The translations under genes were made by a program, and so were the position numbers. From Bacillus sp. MM2020_1 (GTDB lineage: Bacteria > Bacillota > Bacilli > Bacillales > Cytobacillaceae): a stretch of DNA of 64,000 nt. Positions 33,656 to 45,300 of the stretch are shown piece by piece (the stretch's first letter is position 1; each line of letters starts with the position of its first letter). The notes under the pieces are model-generated. The model worked only from the letters and a program-made list of their open reading frames with translations. It was not told the DNA's origin and did not search any database. The DNA lies in the NCBI GenBank assembly GCA_011250595.1, contig JAANMP010000001.1, positions 62,001 to 126,000 of the forward strand, written 5' to 3'.

Positions 33656-35314
33656 ATGGATTTTTTAGAGGGGGTTGTGGCTTTGGAGTTGACGCCTGCG
33701 AGTGAACGGATTGAGCTTTTTGGGGATCAGGTGCGGGAGATGCTGCACCCGACGGTGACGGAGGATGCGCGGCTCGTTCAGAAGGGTTTGATGTTGTACC
33801 GGCAAGGGCTGGTGAAACAGATACAGATATGGAATGAGCAGATTACGGCGACGGTGCAGGATGTGACGCCGTGTTATGTGAAGTTGAATTTTGAGTTTTT
33901 GTCGCAGAGTGAGTGTACGTGTCCGACGGAGGGATTTTGCCGTCATCAGATGGCGGTGTTTTTTGGTGCGTATGCTCGGGTCGGCAGTGTGGCCGATTGG
34001 GTGACGGATTGGCGGGAGCCGATGCGTGAATCGAAGTCGATTTCTGGCTGGGGGCTGCAGACGGCGAAGGACTTGATTAAGGCAAATGGGGTGTCGAAGC
34101 CGGATTACAGCCGCTGGGTTCATTCGTTTGAGGTGAGCTTTGATACGCTTTTAGCGACGAAGAAGTACACGAGTCCCTATGTGATTCCGGAGCTGTTTGG
34201 GATTTATGAGCGCCGGATTCATGCAAGTGCGCCGGTCGAGCAGGAGTGGCGCTTGCTGTATGAACTGGTTGGGATTGTCGTGTCGTTTCGGAAGCTGGCA
34301 CGGCTGAGTGACGACCTCGGTCATGAGGAAGAAATGGTGAAGCGTGCTTATCTTCATTTGTTCCATAATTTGATGGATGATGCGGAGGAGCTTTCGCTGA
34401 AAATTGGCGTGCAGTCGCTGCCGTTTGATTTTGATGAGTTTGTCGAAAAGTTGCGACTGGATACGTTTGAGCTGCTGACGTGTACGCAGGGGCTAGCGTA
34501 TGAGCGGATTTTCTTGTACCGGCTGTTGTGGATTCATTTTTTCAAAAAGAAGGCGTGGCGTGAGGAAGAGCTGGTGAAGATTCAGACTCGACTGAAGGGG
34601 CTACAGGATTGGGAGAGCCCTGCGCCGCTGCTCTTGGCCGGGATTCATTTGAATTTCTTGCTTGGGGATGATGAGGCGGCGTTGAAGCTGACGGGTCCGT
34701 TTAATGATGAGGAGATTGCGCCCTACTTGGTGTTTTGGATTGAGTATTTGTCGGGGCTGAAGGCGTGGAAGCGGGTCGGTCCGGTAGTTGAATTGTTTTT
34801 GCAAAAAGTGAAGGGGTATTTGGAGTGGCTCGGCGGTTATCATAGCTGTGCGACGTTTGTGCGGAATGCGCTGCGGACGGTTGCGCCTTATTGTGCGGAG
34901 AGTGACCGGGGGGATTTATATGAGCGGGCCCTCCTTTCGATGCTGCCGTATAGCTTTGGGGATTACGAGTATGTGTTGTTTGAGCGGAAGCAGTATGATC
35001 GCTGGGGTGAGCTCCAGGCGTTTGTCGGCTTGGATTATTACGAGTTGCCGAAGGATCGGTTGAAGCTGATTGAAAAGGAGCGGCCTGAGGTGCTGCTCGG
35101 GATGCTGCATCAGACGGCCCAGAAGGAAATTGATCAGAAGAACCGGGCTAGCTACCGGGTGGCGGTGCGCCACTTGAAGAAGCTGCGGACGCTTTATAAG
35201 AAGCTGAAACGGGTCGATGATTGGGAATATTTCTTGGACACGTTGATGGAGCGGACGAAGCGGCTGCGGGCGTTTCATGAGGAGTGTAAACGGAGTAAGC
35301 TGATTGAGGGTTGA
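33656..35314 (+). CDS. ywqB: SWIM zinc finger protein YwqB
   Basis: A 552-residue protein. The SWIM zinc-binding motif CxCx(n)CxH is visible as CTCPTEGFCRH near residues 88-98. The remaining sequence is helical and lacks other known motifs. In B. subtilis ywqB lies next to ywqA (SNF2-type helicase), and the same pair is kept here with one small gene between, so the two likely act together on nucleic acid. Codon use is strikingly GC-rich at third positions (GTG, CTG, CGG) compared with genes in the first 32 kb. The start is ATG 33656, with GAGGAATA just upstream; a following GTG is possible. A terminator follows at 35322. Confidence 0.85.
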   Translation: MDFLEGVVALELTPASERIELFGDQVREMLHPTVTEDARLVQKGLMLYRQGLVKQIQIWNEQITATVQDVTPCYVKLNFEFLSQSECTCPTEGFCRHQMAVFFGAYARVGSVADWVTDWREPMRESKSISGWGLQTAKDLIKANGVSKPDYSRWVHSFEVSFDTLLATKKYTSPYVIPELFGIYERRIHASAPVEQEWRLLYELVGIVVSFRKLARLSDDLGHEEEMVKRAYLHLFHNLMDDAEELSLKIGVQSLPFDFDEFVEKLRLDTFELLTCTQGLAYERIFLYRLLWIHFFKKKAWREEELVKIQTRLKGLQDWESPAPLLLAGIHLNFLLGDDEAALKLTGPFNDEEIAPYLVFWIEYLSGLKAWKRVGPVVELFLQKVKGYLEWLGGYHSCATFVRNALRTVAPYCAESDRGDLYERALLSMLPYSFGDYEYVLFERKQYDRWGELQAFVGLDYYELPKDRLKLIEKERPEVLLGMLHQTAQKEIDQKNRASYRVAVRHLKKLRTLYKKLKRVDDWEYFLDTLMERTKRLRAFHEECKRSKLIEG

Positions 35315-35321
35315 TGGTTTT

Positions 35322-35350
35322 AAAGGTGCCGTTGGTTCGGGCACCTTTTG
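35322..35350 (+). terminator. terminator of ywqB
   Basis: AAAGGTGCC-GTTGGTTCG-GGCACCTTTT continues into a T-rich run, 8 bp after the stop. Confidence 0.75.
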
Positions 35351-35453
35351 TTTTTGTTTTTTGCATTAGTTCTTGCGTGTTAAGCTAGTTCTTTACTATT
35401 GTAATTTGTGAAGGTTCAACTGATAATTTCATAACAAAAGGAGGCATTTTTTA

Positions 35454-35747
35454 ATGACTACTTCTGGAAAAAAGTTAAGGACTTGCAACAATGGTCACAC
35501 ATATTATAAAAGTAGCGATTGTCCAACCTGTCCGACTTGTGAACAAATACGCAAGCCTGCGCATGGATTTCTATCCCTACTCTCAGCCCCAGCAAGACGT
35601 GCACTGGAAAACAATGGGGTAACCACTTTGCAACAGCTATCCAATTATTCTGAGAAAGAGATTTTGCAATTTCACGGGATGGGACCCGGTTCTTTGCCCA
35701 AACTTCGGAAGGCTTTGGAGGAAGATGGGTTATCATTTAGATCATAG
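35454..35747 (+). CDS. RNA polymerase alpha-CTD-like helix-hairpin-helix protein
   Basis: A 97-residue protein with two parts. Residues 10-30 contain a possible zinc ribbon: CNNGHTYYKSSDCPTCPTC. Residues 38-95 (LSAPARRALENNGVTTLQQL, then FHGMGPGSLPKLRKALEEDG) match the helix-hairpin-helix fold of the RNA polymerase alpha subunit C-terminal domain. Stand-alone proteins of this type occur in Bacillus and are of unknown function; nucleic-acid binding is likely. AAAGGAGGCATTTTTTA gives a strong site for ATG 35454. It lies between ywqB and ywqA, so may share their role. Confidence 0.75.
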   Translation: MTTSGKKLRTCNNGHTYYKSSDCPTCPTCEQIRKPAHGFLSLLSAPARRALENNGVTTLQQLSNYSEKEILQFHGMGPGSLPKLRKALEEDGLSFRS

Positions 35748-35899
35748 ATACCTTTTGTTTCAGGATAATTCAAGCATCGCTCTCCTCTAACCTGTAATTT
35801 TTGGGTATAATAGAGGATATGGATTTTTATGGAGTCATTTAATTTATCAATTATATGTCATTTTGGTGATATTCATAGTGTCACTTATGGTGCATTTAT

Positions 35900-35912
35900 G
35901 GTGTCAGGCACC
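35900..35912. repeat. GGTGTCAGGCACC element
   Basis: A single perfect copy. GTCCGTGGACAC, a second small palindrome, follows directly. Confidence 0.8.
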
Positions 35913-36018
35913 GTCCGTGGACACTTTTGTGATTTTGTACGCATGGAATGGACTTTTTATTGATTTTTCTCTTTTTTTATTTAGAACCGTGGGACTTTTT
36001 TTATTTGAATTTTGTTTT

Positions 36019-36115
36019 GTGCCGTTCCGACTGTTTTATGTGCCGTTTTGACTGGGTTACGTGCCGTTTTGGGATACTTTCGTGCCATTTTCAAGGGGTT
36101 CAGTACCATTAGACA
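36019..36115. repeat. phased GTGCCGTTTT array
   Basis: GTGCCGTT or a variant (GTGCCATT, GTACCATT) begins at 36019, 36040, 36061, 36082 and 36103, exactly 21 bp apart, with variable spacer. It lies directly upstream of the SNF2 gene ywqA, whose start is at 36185. Confidence 0.8.
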
Positions 36116-36184
36116 TTTATTGGAAATTACCAGCTGGTTTTCAGCCTATTGTGTTCTCTCCACAACAAAGGAGTTTTTATATCG

Positions 36185-39100
36185 ATGCTTAAAACAAGGT
36201 TTATGAAATTGATGACAACTAAATTAGGGGACGGCCGCTTTCTTCTTACGGCTGAGGATGAAAAAGGACGCACGATGAACCCGTTTCAGTGGAAGAATCT
36301 CGTTTTCAGCAGTCATGAAGAAAGCTTCTTTGGCACGCTCCTTGAGACGGAGACTGTCAATGGCGTGGAAGGTGTGGCGCTGAGCGGCTGGCATCTCGTT
36401 TCGCTTTTTGCCAAGGAGTCGTTTAACCGCTATATCGAATGGGATTGGAATGAGCAATCTGAGATTTGCCTAGCGGCAGCCCATTCACTATATGAAGGTA
36501 TCTTGGAAAAAGATTGGCTGCCGGACTTTTCGGTCTGGGAGCATGGCGATTTCCGTTGGAAGCTTCCAGAGCGCGTGAAGGAAGAGTTTGACCCCTCGTT
36601 TTGGGAACAACAGATTGAGGATTCCGAAGAACCCCGCGAAGCCCCAATTGACGAGCTCGGAGACCAAAGGCTTGGGACGACCAAGACTTATATCTCCGAC
36701 CTCTACAACGAGGCCCTCGATGGCTACCTCACGCGGAATGCAGCAATGAAGGAGCTGTTCGGGCCGAAGCTCGATTTGCTCCGCAAGCAAAATATTTCGG
36801 GCGGCGAACTCGCAAGCTATTTTGATGAGGAAAGCTGGCTGGAATGGGTCGGGATTAAAGAAAGTGACACGCCGTTTACGATCGGGCTCCGTCTCGATGA
36901 GCCGCTTGATGGCGAAGGTGCGTGGAGCTTGGATTTATTTTTACGAGGAAAGAAAAATGTCGATGAGGTCCATGATGTCGATGGCTCCGCCAAGATACCG
37001 GCGAAGTGGCGTCCATTTTTGGAAAAAGTCGACCGTGAGCGCGAGCGCTGGATACGATTGATTCCGTGGTTAGGCGAAGACGGTTCCTTCAAGACGCATC
37101 TTAGCGAGGAAGAAGCGTGGATGTTTTTGACGGAGGCGAGTGAGACCTTGGTGGCCTTAGATGTCGAAATCCTCCTCCCTTCTTGGTGGCAGGCGATGAA
37201 GAATGCCAATTTGAAGGTGAAGGCGTCGCTGAAGGGGACTTCGAGTCACCGCCCATCCTTCGTCGGGCTCCAAGCAATGCTTGACTTTAACTGGCGCTTT
37301 TCGATGAATGGTGTCGACTTGTCCGAGGATGAGTTTGGGAAACTTGTCGAGGAAAAACGACGGCTTGTTTTCATTCGCGGCCGCTGGGTAAAGCTGGACC
37401 CGCAGTTTATTCGACAGATTCAAGATATGATGAAACGTGCTGAAAAAGAAGGCTTGCATGTCCGCGATTTGCTCGAGCAAGAGCTAATTGAGGAGGATGC
37501 AACTGAGGATGAACTGGAGAATCCGAAGGCATTTGCGAAGATTCAAATCGAGTTGAACCGGCAGTGGAAGCAAATGATCAAGCAGCTGTCCGAAGTGCAC
37601 GAAATTCCGCTCGAGGACGTGCCTCAAGGACTGCAAGGCGAGCTCCGCCCCTACCAGCGGCTTGGGATGAGTTGGCTCTGGTTCTTGCGCCAATACGGAT
37701 TTGGCGCCTGCCTCGCCGATGACATGGGTCTCGGGAAAACCGTCCAGCTAATCTCCTATCTATTAAAGGTGAAAGAAGTCGTCGGCGATGAATTGGCTGT
37801 GGTGCCTGACACCAAGAATGGTGCCATTAAATCTTTGGTGCCTGACACCAAGAGTATTGCAACGAAACCCGCGGTGCCTGACACCAAAACCGAAAATGAC
37901 ACTCAAAATAAGGTGAAAAAGCGCTCCAGAAAGGATGAGGATGCCAAGCCCGCTGCAAAGGTTCCGACGAAGGCGGCGCTGATTATTTGCCCGACTTCTG
38001 TGCTTGGAAACTGGCAGAAGGAGCTGGAGCGTTTTGCACCGGAGCTGAACGTGTATTTGCATTACGGATCGAACCGCCTGAAAGAAGATTCATTTGTGAA
38101 AAAGGCCATGGATGCTGATATCGTTTTAACTTCGTATGGCCTGAGCCACATTGACCTCGCGGAGTTCGAATCGCTGATATGGAGCTCAATTGCGATTGAT
38201 GAAGCGCAAAACATTAAAAATGCGCAGACGAAGCAATCAAAAGCGGTCAGAAAATTGCGCGGCCGCCACCATATTGCGCTAACTGGAACGCCGATGGAAA
38301 ACCGCTTATCAGAGCTGTGGTCGATTTTTGATTTTACCAATCATGGCTATCTCGGCAGTTTGGGCCATTTCCAGAAAAAGTTCGTCATTCCGATTGAAAA
38401 GGATGAGAAGAAGGACAAAGTACAGCAGCTTCAATCATTGATCCGGCCGTTTTTACTGCGCCGCACGAAAAAGGATGAAGAGGTTGCCCTCAACCTCCCT
38501 GATAAGCTCGAGCAAAAGGAATATTGCCCGCTTACCACTGAACAGGCCTCGTTGTATGAGCAGCTCATCCATGATACGTTTGCGGAAATTGAAAAACTGT
38601 CCGGCTTTGAGCGTAAGGGGTTAATTTTACAAATGCTTAGCCGTTTGAAGCAGTTATGCAACCACCCTGCCCTTTATCTGAAGGAAAAATCAGCCAGTCG
38701 CCAACTTCTGGAACGTTCAAATAAGTTGGAGAAACTGGTCGAATTGATCGACGCGGTTTTGGAACAGGGCGAAAGCTGTCTGATTTTCACCCAATATATC
38801 GAAATGGGCGAAATGATCAAAAGCACATTGAAGAAGAAATTTGGCATCGAGGTGCCATTTCTCAACGGTAGCGTGCCGAAAGTGAAGCGTGACGAGATGA
38901 TTGAGCGGTTCCAGAACCAGGAGTTCCCGGTGTTCTTGCTGTCCTTAAAGGCTGGCGGAACGGGGCTGAATCTGACGGCAGCTAACCACGTCATCCACTA
39001 CGACCGCTGGTGGAATCCGGCTGTTGAGAACCAGGCTACGGACCGTGCCTACCGGATCGGCCAATCACGCTTCGTTCACGTTCATAAGATGATTTGCACG

Positions 39101-39232
39101 GGTACGCTTGAGGAGAAAATCGATGCGATGCTCGAGAAAAAGCAATTTTTGAATGACCAGATTATCCAAAGTGAGAACTGGATTACCGAGTTGTCGACGG
39201 ATGAACTGAAGGATTTGGTCTATCTGGGCTGA
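36185..39232 (+). CDS. ywqA: SNF2-family DEAD-like helicase YwqA
   Basis: A 1015-residue Swi2/Snf2 ATPase, cytoplasmic, that moves along or remodels DNA. The N-terminal 490 residues are the regulator domain found in bacterial SNF2 proteins. Motif I is DDMGLGKT near residue 511. Motif II is DEAQNIKN near 672, with LTGTPMENRLSELWSI (motif III) after it. Motifs V and VI are LKAGGTGLNL and DRAYRIGQ near 920-958. Between motifs I and Ia lies an insertion of about 60 residues with VPDTK repeated three times, each encoded by a GGTGCCTGACACC element. B. subtilis YwqA is, from memory, about 90 residues shorter. AAAGGAG lies 11 nt before ATG 36185. Its partner is probably YwqB. Confidence 0.93.
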   Translation: MLKTRFMKLMTTKLGDGRFLLTAEDEKGRTMNPFQWKNLVFSSHEESFFGTLLETETVNGVEGVALSGWHLVSLFAKESFNRYIEWDWNEQSEICLAAAHSLYEGILEKDWLPDFSVWEHGDFRWKLPERVKEEFDPSFWEQQIEDSEEPREAPIDELGDQRLGTTKTYISDLYNEALDGYLTRNAAMKELFGPKLDLLRKQNISGGELASYFDEESWLEWVGIKESDTPFTIGLRLDEPLDGEGAWSLDLFLRGKKNVDEVHDVDGSAKIPAKWRPFLEKVDRERERWIRLIPWLGEDGSFKTHLSEEEAWMFLTEASETLVALDVEILLPSWWQAMKNANLKVKASLKGTSSHRPSFVGLQAMLDFNWRFSMNGVDLSEDEFGKLVEEKRRLVFIRGRWVKLDPQFIRQIQDMMKRAEKEGLHVRDLLEQELIEEDATEDELENPKAFAKIQIELNRQWKQMIKQLSEVHEIPLEDVPQGLQGELRPYQRLGMSWLWFLRQYGFGACLADDMGLGKTVQLISYLLKVKEVVGDELAVVPDTKNGAIKSLVPDTKSIATKPAVPDTKTENDTQNKVKKRSRKDEDAKPAAKVPTKAALIICPTSVLGNWQKELERFAPELNVYLHYGSNRLKEDSFVKKAMDADIVLTSYGLSHIDLAEFESLIWSSIAIDEAQNIKNAQTKQSKAVRKLRGRHHIALTGTPMENRLSELWSIFDFTNHGYLGSLGHFQKKFVIPIEKDEKKDKVQQLQSLIRPFLLRRTKKDEEVALNLPDKLEQKEYCPLTTEQASLYEQLIHDTFAEIEKLSGFERKGLILQMLSRLKQLCNHPALYLKEKSASRQLLERSNKLEKLVELIDAVLEQGESCLIFTQYIEMGEMIKSTLKKKFGIEVPFLNGSVPKVKRDEMIERFQNQEFPVFLLSLKAGGTGLNLTAANHVIHYDRWWNPAVENQATDRAYRIGQSRFVHVHKMICTGTLEEKIDAMLEKKQFLNDQIIQSENWITELSTDELKDLVYLG
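37801..37885. repeat. three in-frame GGTGCCTGACACC elements inside ywqA
   Basis: Perfect copies lie at 37801-37813, 37837-37849 and 37873-37885, steps of exactly 36 bp. Each encodes VPDT, followed by K. The intervening 23 bp differ: NGAIKSL and SIATKPA. Confidence 0.95.
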
Positions 39233-39253
39233 TCGTGGTTCCCCGAAAGGCTA

Positions 39254-39304
39254 ACTAAAAAAGGTGGAAAGAGTCATGTTTCGACTCTCCCCACCTTTTT
39301 CTTT
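39254..39304. terminator. bidirectional terminator between ywqA and the 2192-aa gene
   Basis: AAAAAAGGTGG-AA-AGAGTC pairs with GACTCT-CC-CCACCTTTTT. A and T runs are on both sides. Confidence 0.85.
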
Positions 39305-39316
39305 TTGTAAAAATTT

Positions 39317-42300
39317 CTATCTCTGCGTATTAGCTTTACCTGCTACCACATCAAAGGTTAATTCCGTCCGAGCTTCATAATAATATGAGGATAATCCGAA
39401 ATTATATTTGTCCTTTGATTCCACAAATATAGTATAGGTGCCTGGATTTTTTGCTGTCCATGTCAAAGTATTGCTGACCCCATAATCTTGCAATACCATG
39501 AGGTTTCCCTTTTTATCAAGGACATAGAAGCGATATTCTGGAGTCCTGCTTCCTTCAGAGGCAGCAGTAAACTGAATTGGCTCCTTAAAGACCTGTGTAC
39601 CAGGCTTAAGTGTTGATACACTCACTTTAGTAACCTTTTCGTCTTGAACCATTACTTCAGTTGCAAAACTTACATTACCGGCTTCGTCAGTAGCCGTTAC
39701 AGTAATCTTTACACCTGCTACTTGCTTAGCAATGGTCATTGTATAGTTACCTTCAGCATCAGCTGTTGCTTTGCCAATTTCTTTACCGTTTACTTGAGCA
39801 CTAACTGTGGCTCCTGTTTCTGCTGTACCCTTGATAACTAAATCGTTATCGTTCACGCCTCCGTTTACTACCGGTGCTGCTGGTGCAGTTACGTCTCTTA
39901 CAGTTACTTCAGCTACTTCACTTACATTACCGGCTTCGTCAGTAGCCGTTACAGTAATCTTTACACCTGCTACTTGCTTAGCAATGGTCATTGTATAGTT
40001 ACCTTCAGCATCAGCTGTTGCTTTGCCAATTTCTTGACCGTTTACTTGAGCATTAACTATTGAACCAGTTTCTGCTGTACCGTTGATAACTAAATCGTTA
40101 TCGTTCACACCACCGTTTACTACCGGTGCTGCTGGTGCAGTTACGTCTCTTACAGTTACTTCAGCTGATAAACTTACATTACCCGCTTTGTCAGTAGCAG
40201 TTACAGTAATCGTCGCACCTGCTACTTGTTTAGCTATGGTCATTGTATAGTTACCTTCAGCATCAGCTGTTGCTTTGCCAATTTCTTGACCGTTTACTTG
40301 AGCACTAACTGTTGCTCCAGCTTCTGCTGTACCGTTGATAACTAAATCGTTATCGTTCACACCACCGTTTATTACCGGTGCTGTTGGTGCAGTTACGTCA
40401 CTTACGATTATTTCAGCTGCTTCACTTGTATTTCCTGATTCGTCAGTAGCTGTTACAGTTATCTTCACGCCTGCCGCTTGCTTAGCGATCGAAATCGTGA
40501 ATTTACCCTCTTTATCCGCTGTTGCCGAACCAATTTCTTGTCCATTTACATTTGCAACAACTTTCGCACCTGCTTCAGTTGTTCCTTCAATAGATACGTT
40601 TATATCTGTTACACCCTCTACTACCGGTGCTGTTGGTGCAGTAGTATCAGCTGTCCCAACTAGTTCTCTTGTATCTCTTACACGAATCCGCGTACCCTGT
40701 GCAAACGCACCTGATAAACCAACGGCTTCTAAAGTGTCACCTGTTTTAAGAACTGGTACTTGAACATTACTTTGATTCACAATGTAACCATCTGTGAATA
40801 CTAACACATCACCAGAACCATCATTGATAACATAAGAATTTTCGTCAAACTTAGATACGACTTGACCTTTCACCTTGACAAGGAATCCTTGGTTGGCAGC
40901 AGATGTTGCTTCTCCAGTGGCTACTTGTTTCGGTTGAACCGGATCGCCTGATCCAAGTTTAATAACATCCTTCGCAAAGCTAGTAAACTCTAATTCAATA
41001 TTATTATCAAATCTCTTAATATGACCATAAACACGTACTTTGTCGCCTGCTTTTAATGAACCATCTGGAACTTCAAGGTAAGCCATAATACCGCCAGTCT
41101 CATCTTGTAGGTTGAAGGCATCAAAGAAGACGCCTGCTCCAGTTGTAACGGTTCCTTCAACGACTACATCTGTGTCATCAGCTAATTTACGGACATCGGC
41201 AATGTTGGCCACTTTCATTTCACGATGGGCCAACCAATTGACTGCATTAAAGATTAATTCGTCGTTGCCTTTTGGTTCATAGGATTCATCCATCTGTTTG
41301 TCGTTAAAGATGTTCATACCTGAAACAATGATACGGCCATTTTCACCAATTTCTTCGGATGCGATTAACGGAATCGTTGATCCACCTGTTGCATCAGAAA
41401 CGGCATCATACGTGTATCCGCCTAAAACTTTTCCTTGGTACGTTGTTTCATTTCCTTTGGCAAGGATGGTTGCTTTACCCGTTTCTGTTAACGCCTGATT
41501 ATCCACACCAGCAAGACTTGTTCCGCTGTAATAATCAACAAACGAAACGCGATCCGTAATATGGTTGGCTACTAAGCCTGGATGTACTCTGACTGCAAAT
41601 GGGCTAATCGCTGGATCACTCCAGAAGTTTCCGCTTTTGCTATCGTCAAATACGCCATCGTTACCCATACGAATGCTTGAACCCATTTCGCTGAGTACTC
41701 CGTTATTAATAGAAGGGTCTGTGCTGTTATTGCTCTTACCAGCCATTAATAAGGAACCGCCATTTTTCACAAACTTAGCAACAGCTGTTTTTTCATCCGC
41801 TGTTAACGCTTTTCCGTGAGTAAGCACTAATACTTTTGCTGTGCTTAATACTTCGTCGGTTAAGACTGCTTTATTTTCAGCCACGGTGTATCCTTCTTTT
41901 TGAAGCAAGAGCGTAAAGGCTTTTAAGTTATCCTTGTACGTTCCGCTGTCACCACTAGTATTCTCGTTGGCATGGTTGGCATCGATTAATACTTTAATAC
42001 CAAGCGGCTCTTTAATTTTTACCGGTAATGTGTATTGAACATCACCAAGATCAAGTCCGTCTAAGGATGTAACAACCGCGATGATTTTATGGTCGCCTTT
42101 AATTGGGCTTGCCCATGTGGCCGTCGCAGTTGCGGAAGCTTTTGGTAAAATGGATGAGATATTACTTGTGCCTATAATATTCTCAGTTTTTGCTTCATCA
42201 TAATAGAAATCTACTTTTAGGTTTTTCACGACTTCTGTACCATTGTTTGCAACTGCTGCTTTTAATGTCGCAGGGTTACCGCCAACGATGACTCCGCCAT

Positions 42301-45300
42301 CAATATCGATTCCGTTCACTTTTACATCAACAGATTCTTCTTTTGACCAGATTGGAGAAGAGTAAATACGTTCGCCATCCATTTGGGTAACTTTTACGAC
42401 AAACCATTGCTGACCGCTTGTTACCGTATATTCTGGTGACCATGTAAAATCTTTTTCCATTGGTGTAATCGAATCGACTACTTTGTTACCATTTGAGATT
42501 AATTCAACCTTTTGAATTCTATCATCTGACTTATAAGATGATGGAAGATAATCGTAGTCAGTAGTATTTTTTGCTTCTGCAAGAGAATCACTACCTGAGA
42601 TCGTAAAGTTTAGTTTCTTACTATCCACTGTGGATCCCATATAATAGCCATTCGCTGATACATCTAATGTGAAGTTTGGATCTTCTTCCATGTAGACGCG
42701 CATATTACGCATCGAGTTCATTAAGGAATCTTGGGAAAGATCGTCTGCAACAATTACTGTACGAGCATTGATTTGACCCCAAGTTCCTTCGTGGTTATCT
42801 TCACCATAAGTTGGAGCAAGGTGCCAGCCTAAATCTAGTGTCGAGAAATATTTTGCTTCGGCATTGGCATAGCCATAGTGACCAGAACCATTACCCACTT
42901 CAAGCATCGTAAATAATTTGTCTACATCACTATTGTAAGGTTTAAAGTTGTTAAAGGCATTCGCTGACATATCCGGGTGGTTAAATTGACCAACGATATT
43001 GTCATACGTTAATACCCATGCATAATATTGGTTTAAGTCTTGGTATTGCTTACCATTGATGTTACGGTCGATAAAATTATCTGTTCCAAAGATATTTGAG
43101 TGGCCCCATGTAGTCGAAGTCATTTCAAATGCTGGGAATACTACATATTCACCGTTCTTTGTATATTTTGCCGCAAGATCTTTGGTTGTTTGCCACTGAG
43201 TTCCACCTGAACGCTCCTGCATGACAGTTTTGCCATCTTTTGCTGTACGGTTGACTGTATCAGTTCCCAATTTTTCAGGGTCAATATCATGTGAGTGGTC
43301 AGAGAAAGCAAACCAATCGTAATTGTATTTTTGACCAGCTTGTAATGCTGCTTCAGGTGAACCAGCACCATCATGTGAAATGTTCGTATGGTTATGTGTT
43401 GTTCCACGATAATGGTTTCCACCATCAAAACGAGGAACGACTTCAAACGTCCATTCTTTGTCATTCGTGTTTCCTTTTGAATCTGTTGCAGATACTTTTA
43501 CCGTATGGATCCCAATGGCAAGATCCTCTGTTGGAGTATATTTAACCTGCATTCTTGTTAAGGTTGCTTCTGGAGCTTTCAATTCTTGGTCATCAAGCCA
43601 CATTTGAACAGATGACTCATTAACTCCGCTTGGATCATTAATTAATGCTGAAATTTCTGGATGTGGAGTTTCCACTTTTGCACCTTTTTGAGGTGTCTCC
43701 CCGCTGAACGCTGGACCTGTTGTATCTTCAATCACTGCGACGGCATATGGTGCTGCATTTGTACCAGCAGATTGTACCTTTGAACCAGCTTTTGCCTCAA
43801 TATAGTATTCAAAGCCGTTAGCTGGAACGTTCGCTGCGTCTAATGTTGCGGTGTAACGGCCGGTGCCGTCATTGCCCATTGTTAATGGAGTATACTCTGT
43901 AGTTGCTCCTGTGGCACGATAGTAAACAGTTACACTTTCTGCACCATCAGCATTGGCTACAAATTCAACATTTGTATCTTTGTAAACTTCTGTTAATGCT
44001 GTGTGTGTAATTCCTAAAATGGATGAGATATCTTTAACGTCACGTGGGAATACTTGGTATCCACTCACATGTGTTGCATTTGAAGTGTATTGTCCAACAA
44101 TACCTGTAATTGAGTAGCTTTTACCAATCATGAGATCGGTATCTGGTTTGATGCCAGTCTTCTCCATTACTCTTAAAATAGTCGTTTTATTATTTTCATC
44201 AACAATCGTAACATTGTAATTCGGTGCAGTGACTTCGACTGCTGAAATTTTCCCTGTTACTTTGACAATGCTTCCTTCAAGAGGTTCCGCTGTTGCAAAT
44301 GTGGTTACCTCTGGAATGGTTACATCCTTAACCGTTGGAAGTGCTAGGCCTTCATCTAACTTTTTAATAGAAGTTGGTTCAAATTCAGTCATACCCTTAT
44401 AAACAATGACCTTGCCTGTTACTCGTAACTTGTCACCGCGTTGTACGGTAAGACCAGAATCATAGCTTCCAAAAACATTGATCCCGCCTGTTGCATCTTG
44501 GATATAGAAGTTGTTTTTCTGTGTACCAAGAACACCATTTTGAATCGTTACGATACCTTCGACTGTGAAGAACCCGTTTAAATTTGTTAAAATCCCTTTC
44601 GAGTCCGTTGCTTTCACTTCGTTAAGCGGTGTAATCGTATCTAATACTGCTTTTTCAATCGCTACAGGAGCACTTGGAAGCATGATCCCTTTAGCTGTTG
44701 TTGTTTGCTGCGTTACAAAAACTTTATCAGGAGCATTAGAGTTAATATTAATGTTAAAATCGCCTGTTGTGCCTGCCGTTGCTGTTGCAAGGACTTCAGA
44801 TGCATTTGCTTGGTCATTTGGATAAACTTTGATAACAGAATCCTTAACGGCTGCACCTGCATTACCAATTAAATTTCCTGCACCACTTGTGACCATGTAG
44901 TTTAATTTATCAACAAGAACAGTGGTTGATGCTGCTGCTTTATCAATTTGAATGGCTGCACTTTCTGTCATGTCGCCTTGTTTGGCAGCAACATAAACAG
45001 CTGAAAGTGCTGTTGTTGGTGTAAAGCTGATTTCAAAGGAACCATCAGCAGCTGCTGTTGCTGTACCAAGTGCTGTTCCTTTTGCTGCTGCTTCATATAC
45101 ATTAACAGTTGAGCCTGATTCAGCCGACTCGGCTCCACCTTTAACTGTTGCTGAAGTATCTTGTTGTAAAAATTGAATATTATTTCCTTTTGGCTGCAAG
45201 CTGATTACTGGAACCATTGGGGCTTCCGGAGTGCTTGCTGTATTTTTAGGTGCAGCGACCGGTCCTACAAAAAAGTCTGCTGCGTTATCGTCAGTGTCCC

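Noticed and set aside
33665-38994. Many antisense frames within ywqB and ywqA
   Set aside because: High GC at third positions removes stop codons on the opposite strand. No family or start signal is evident.
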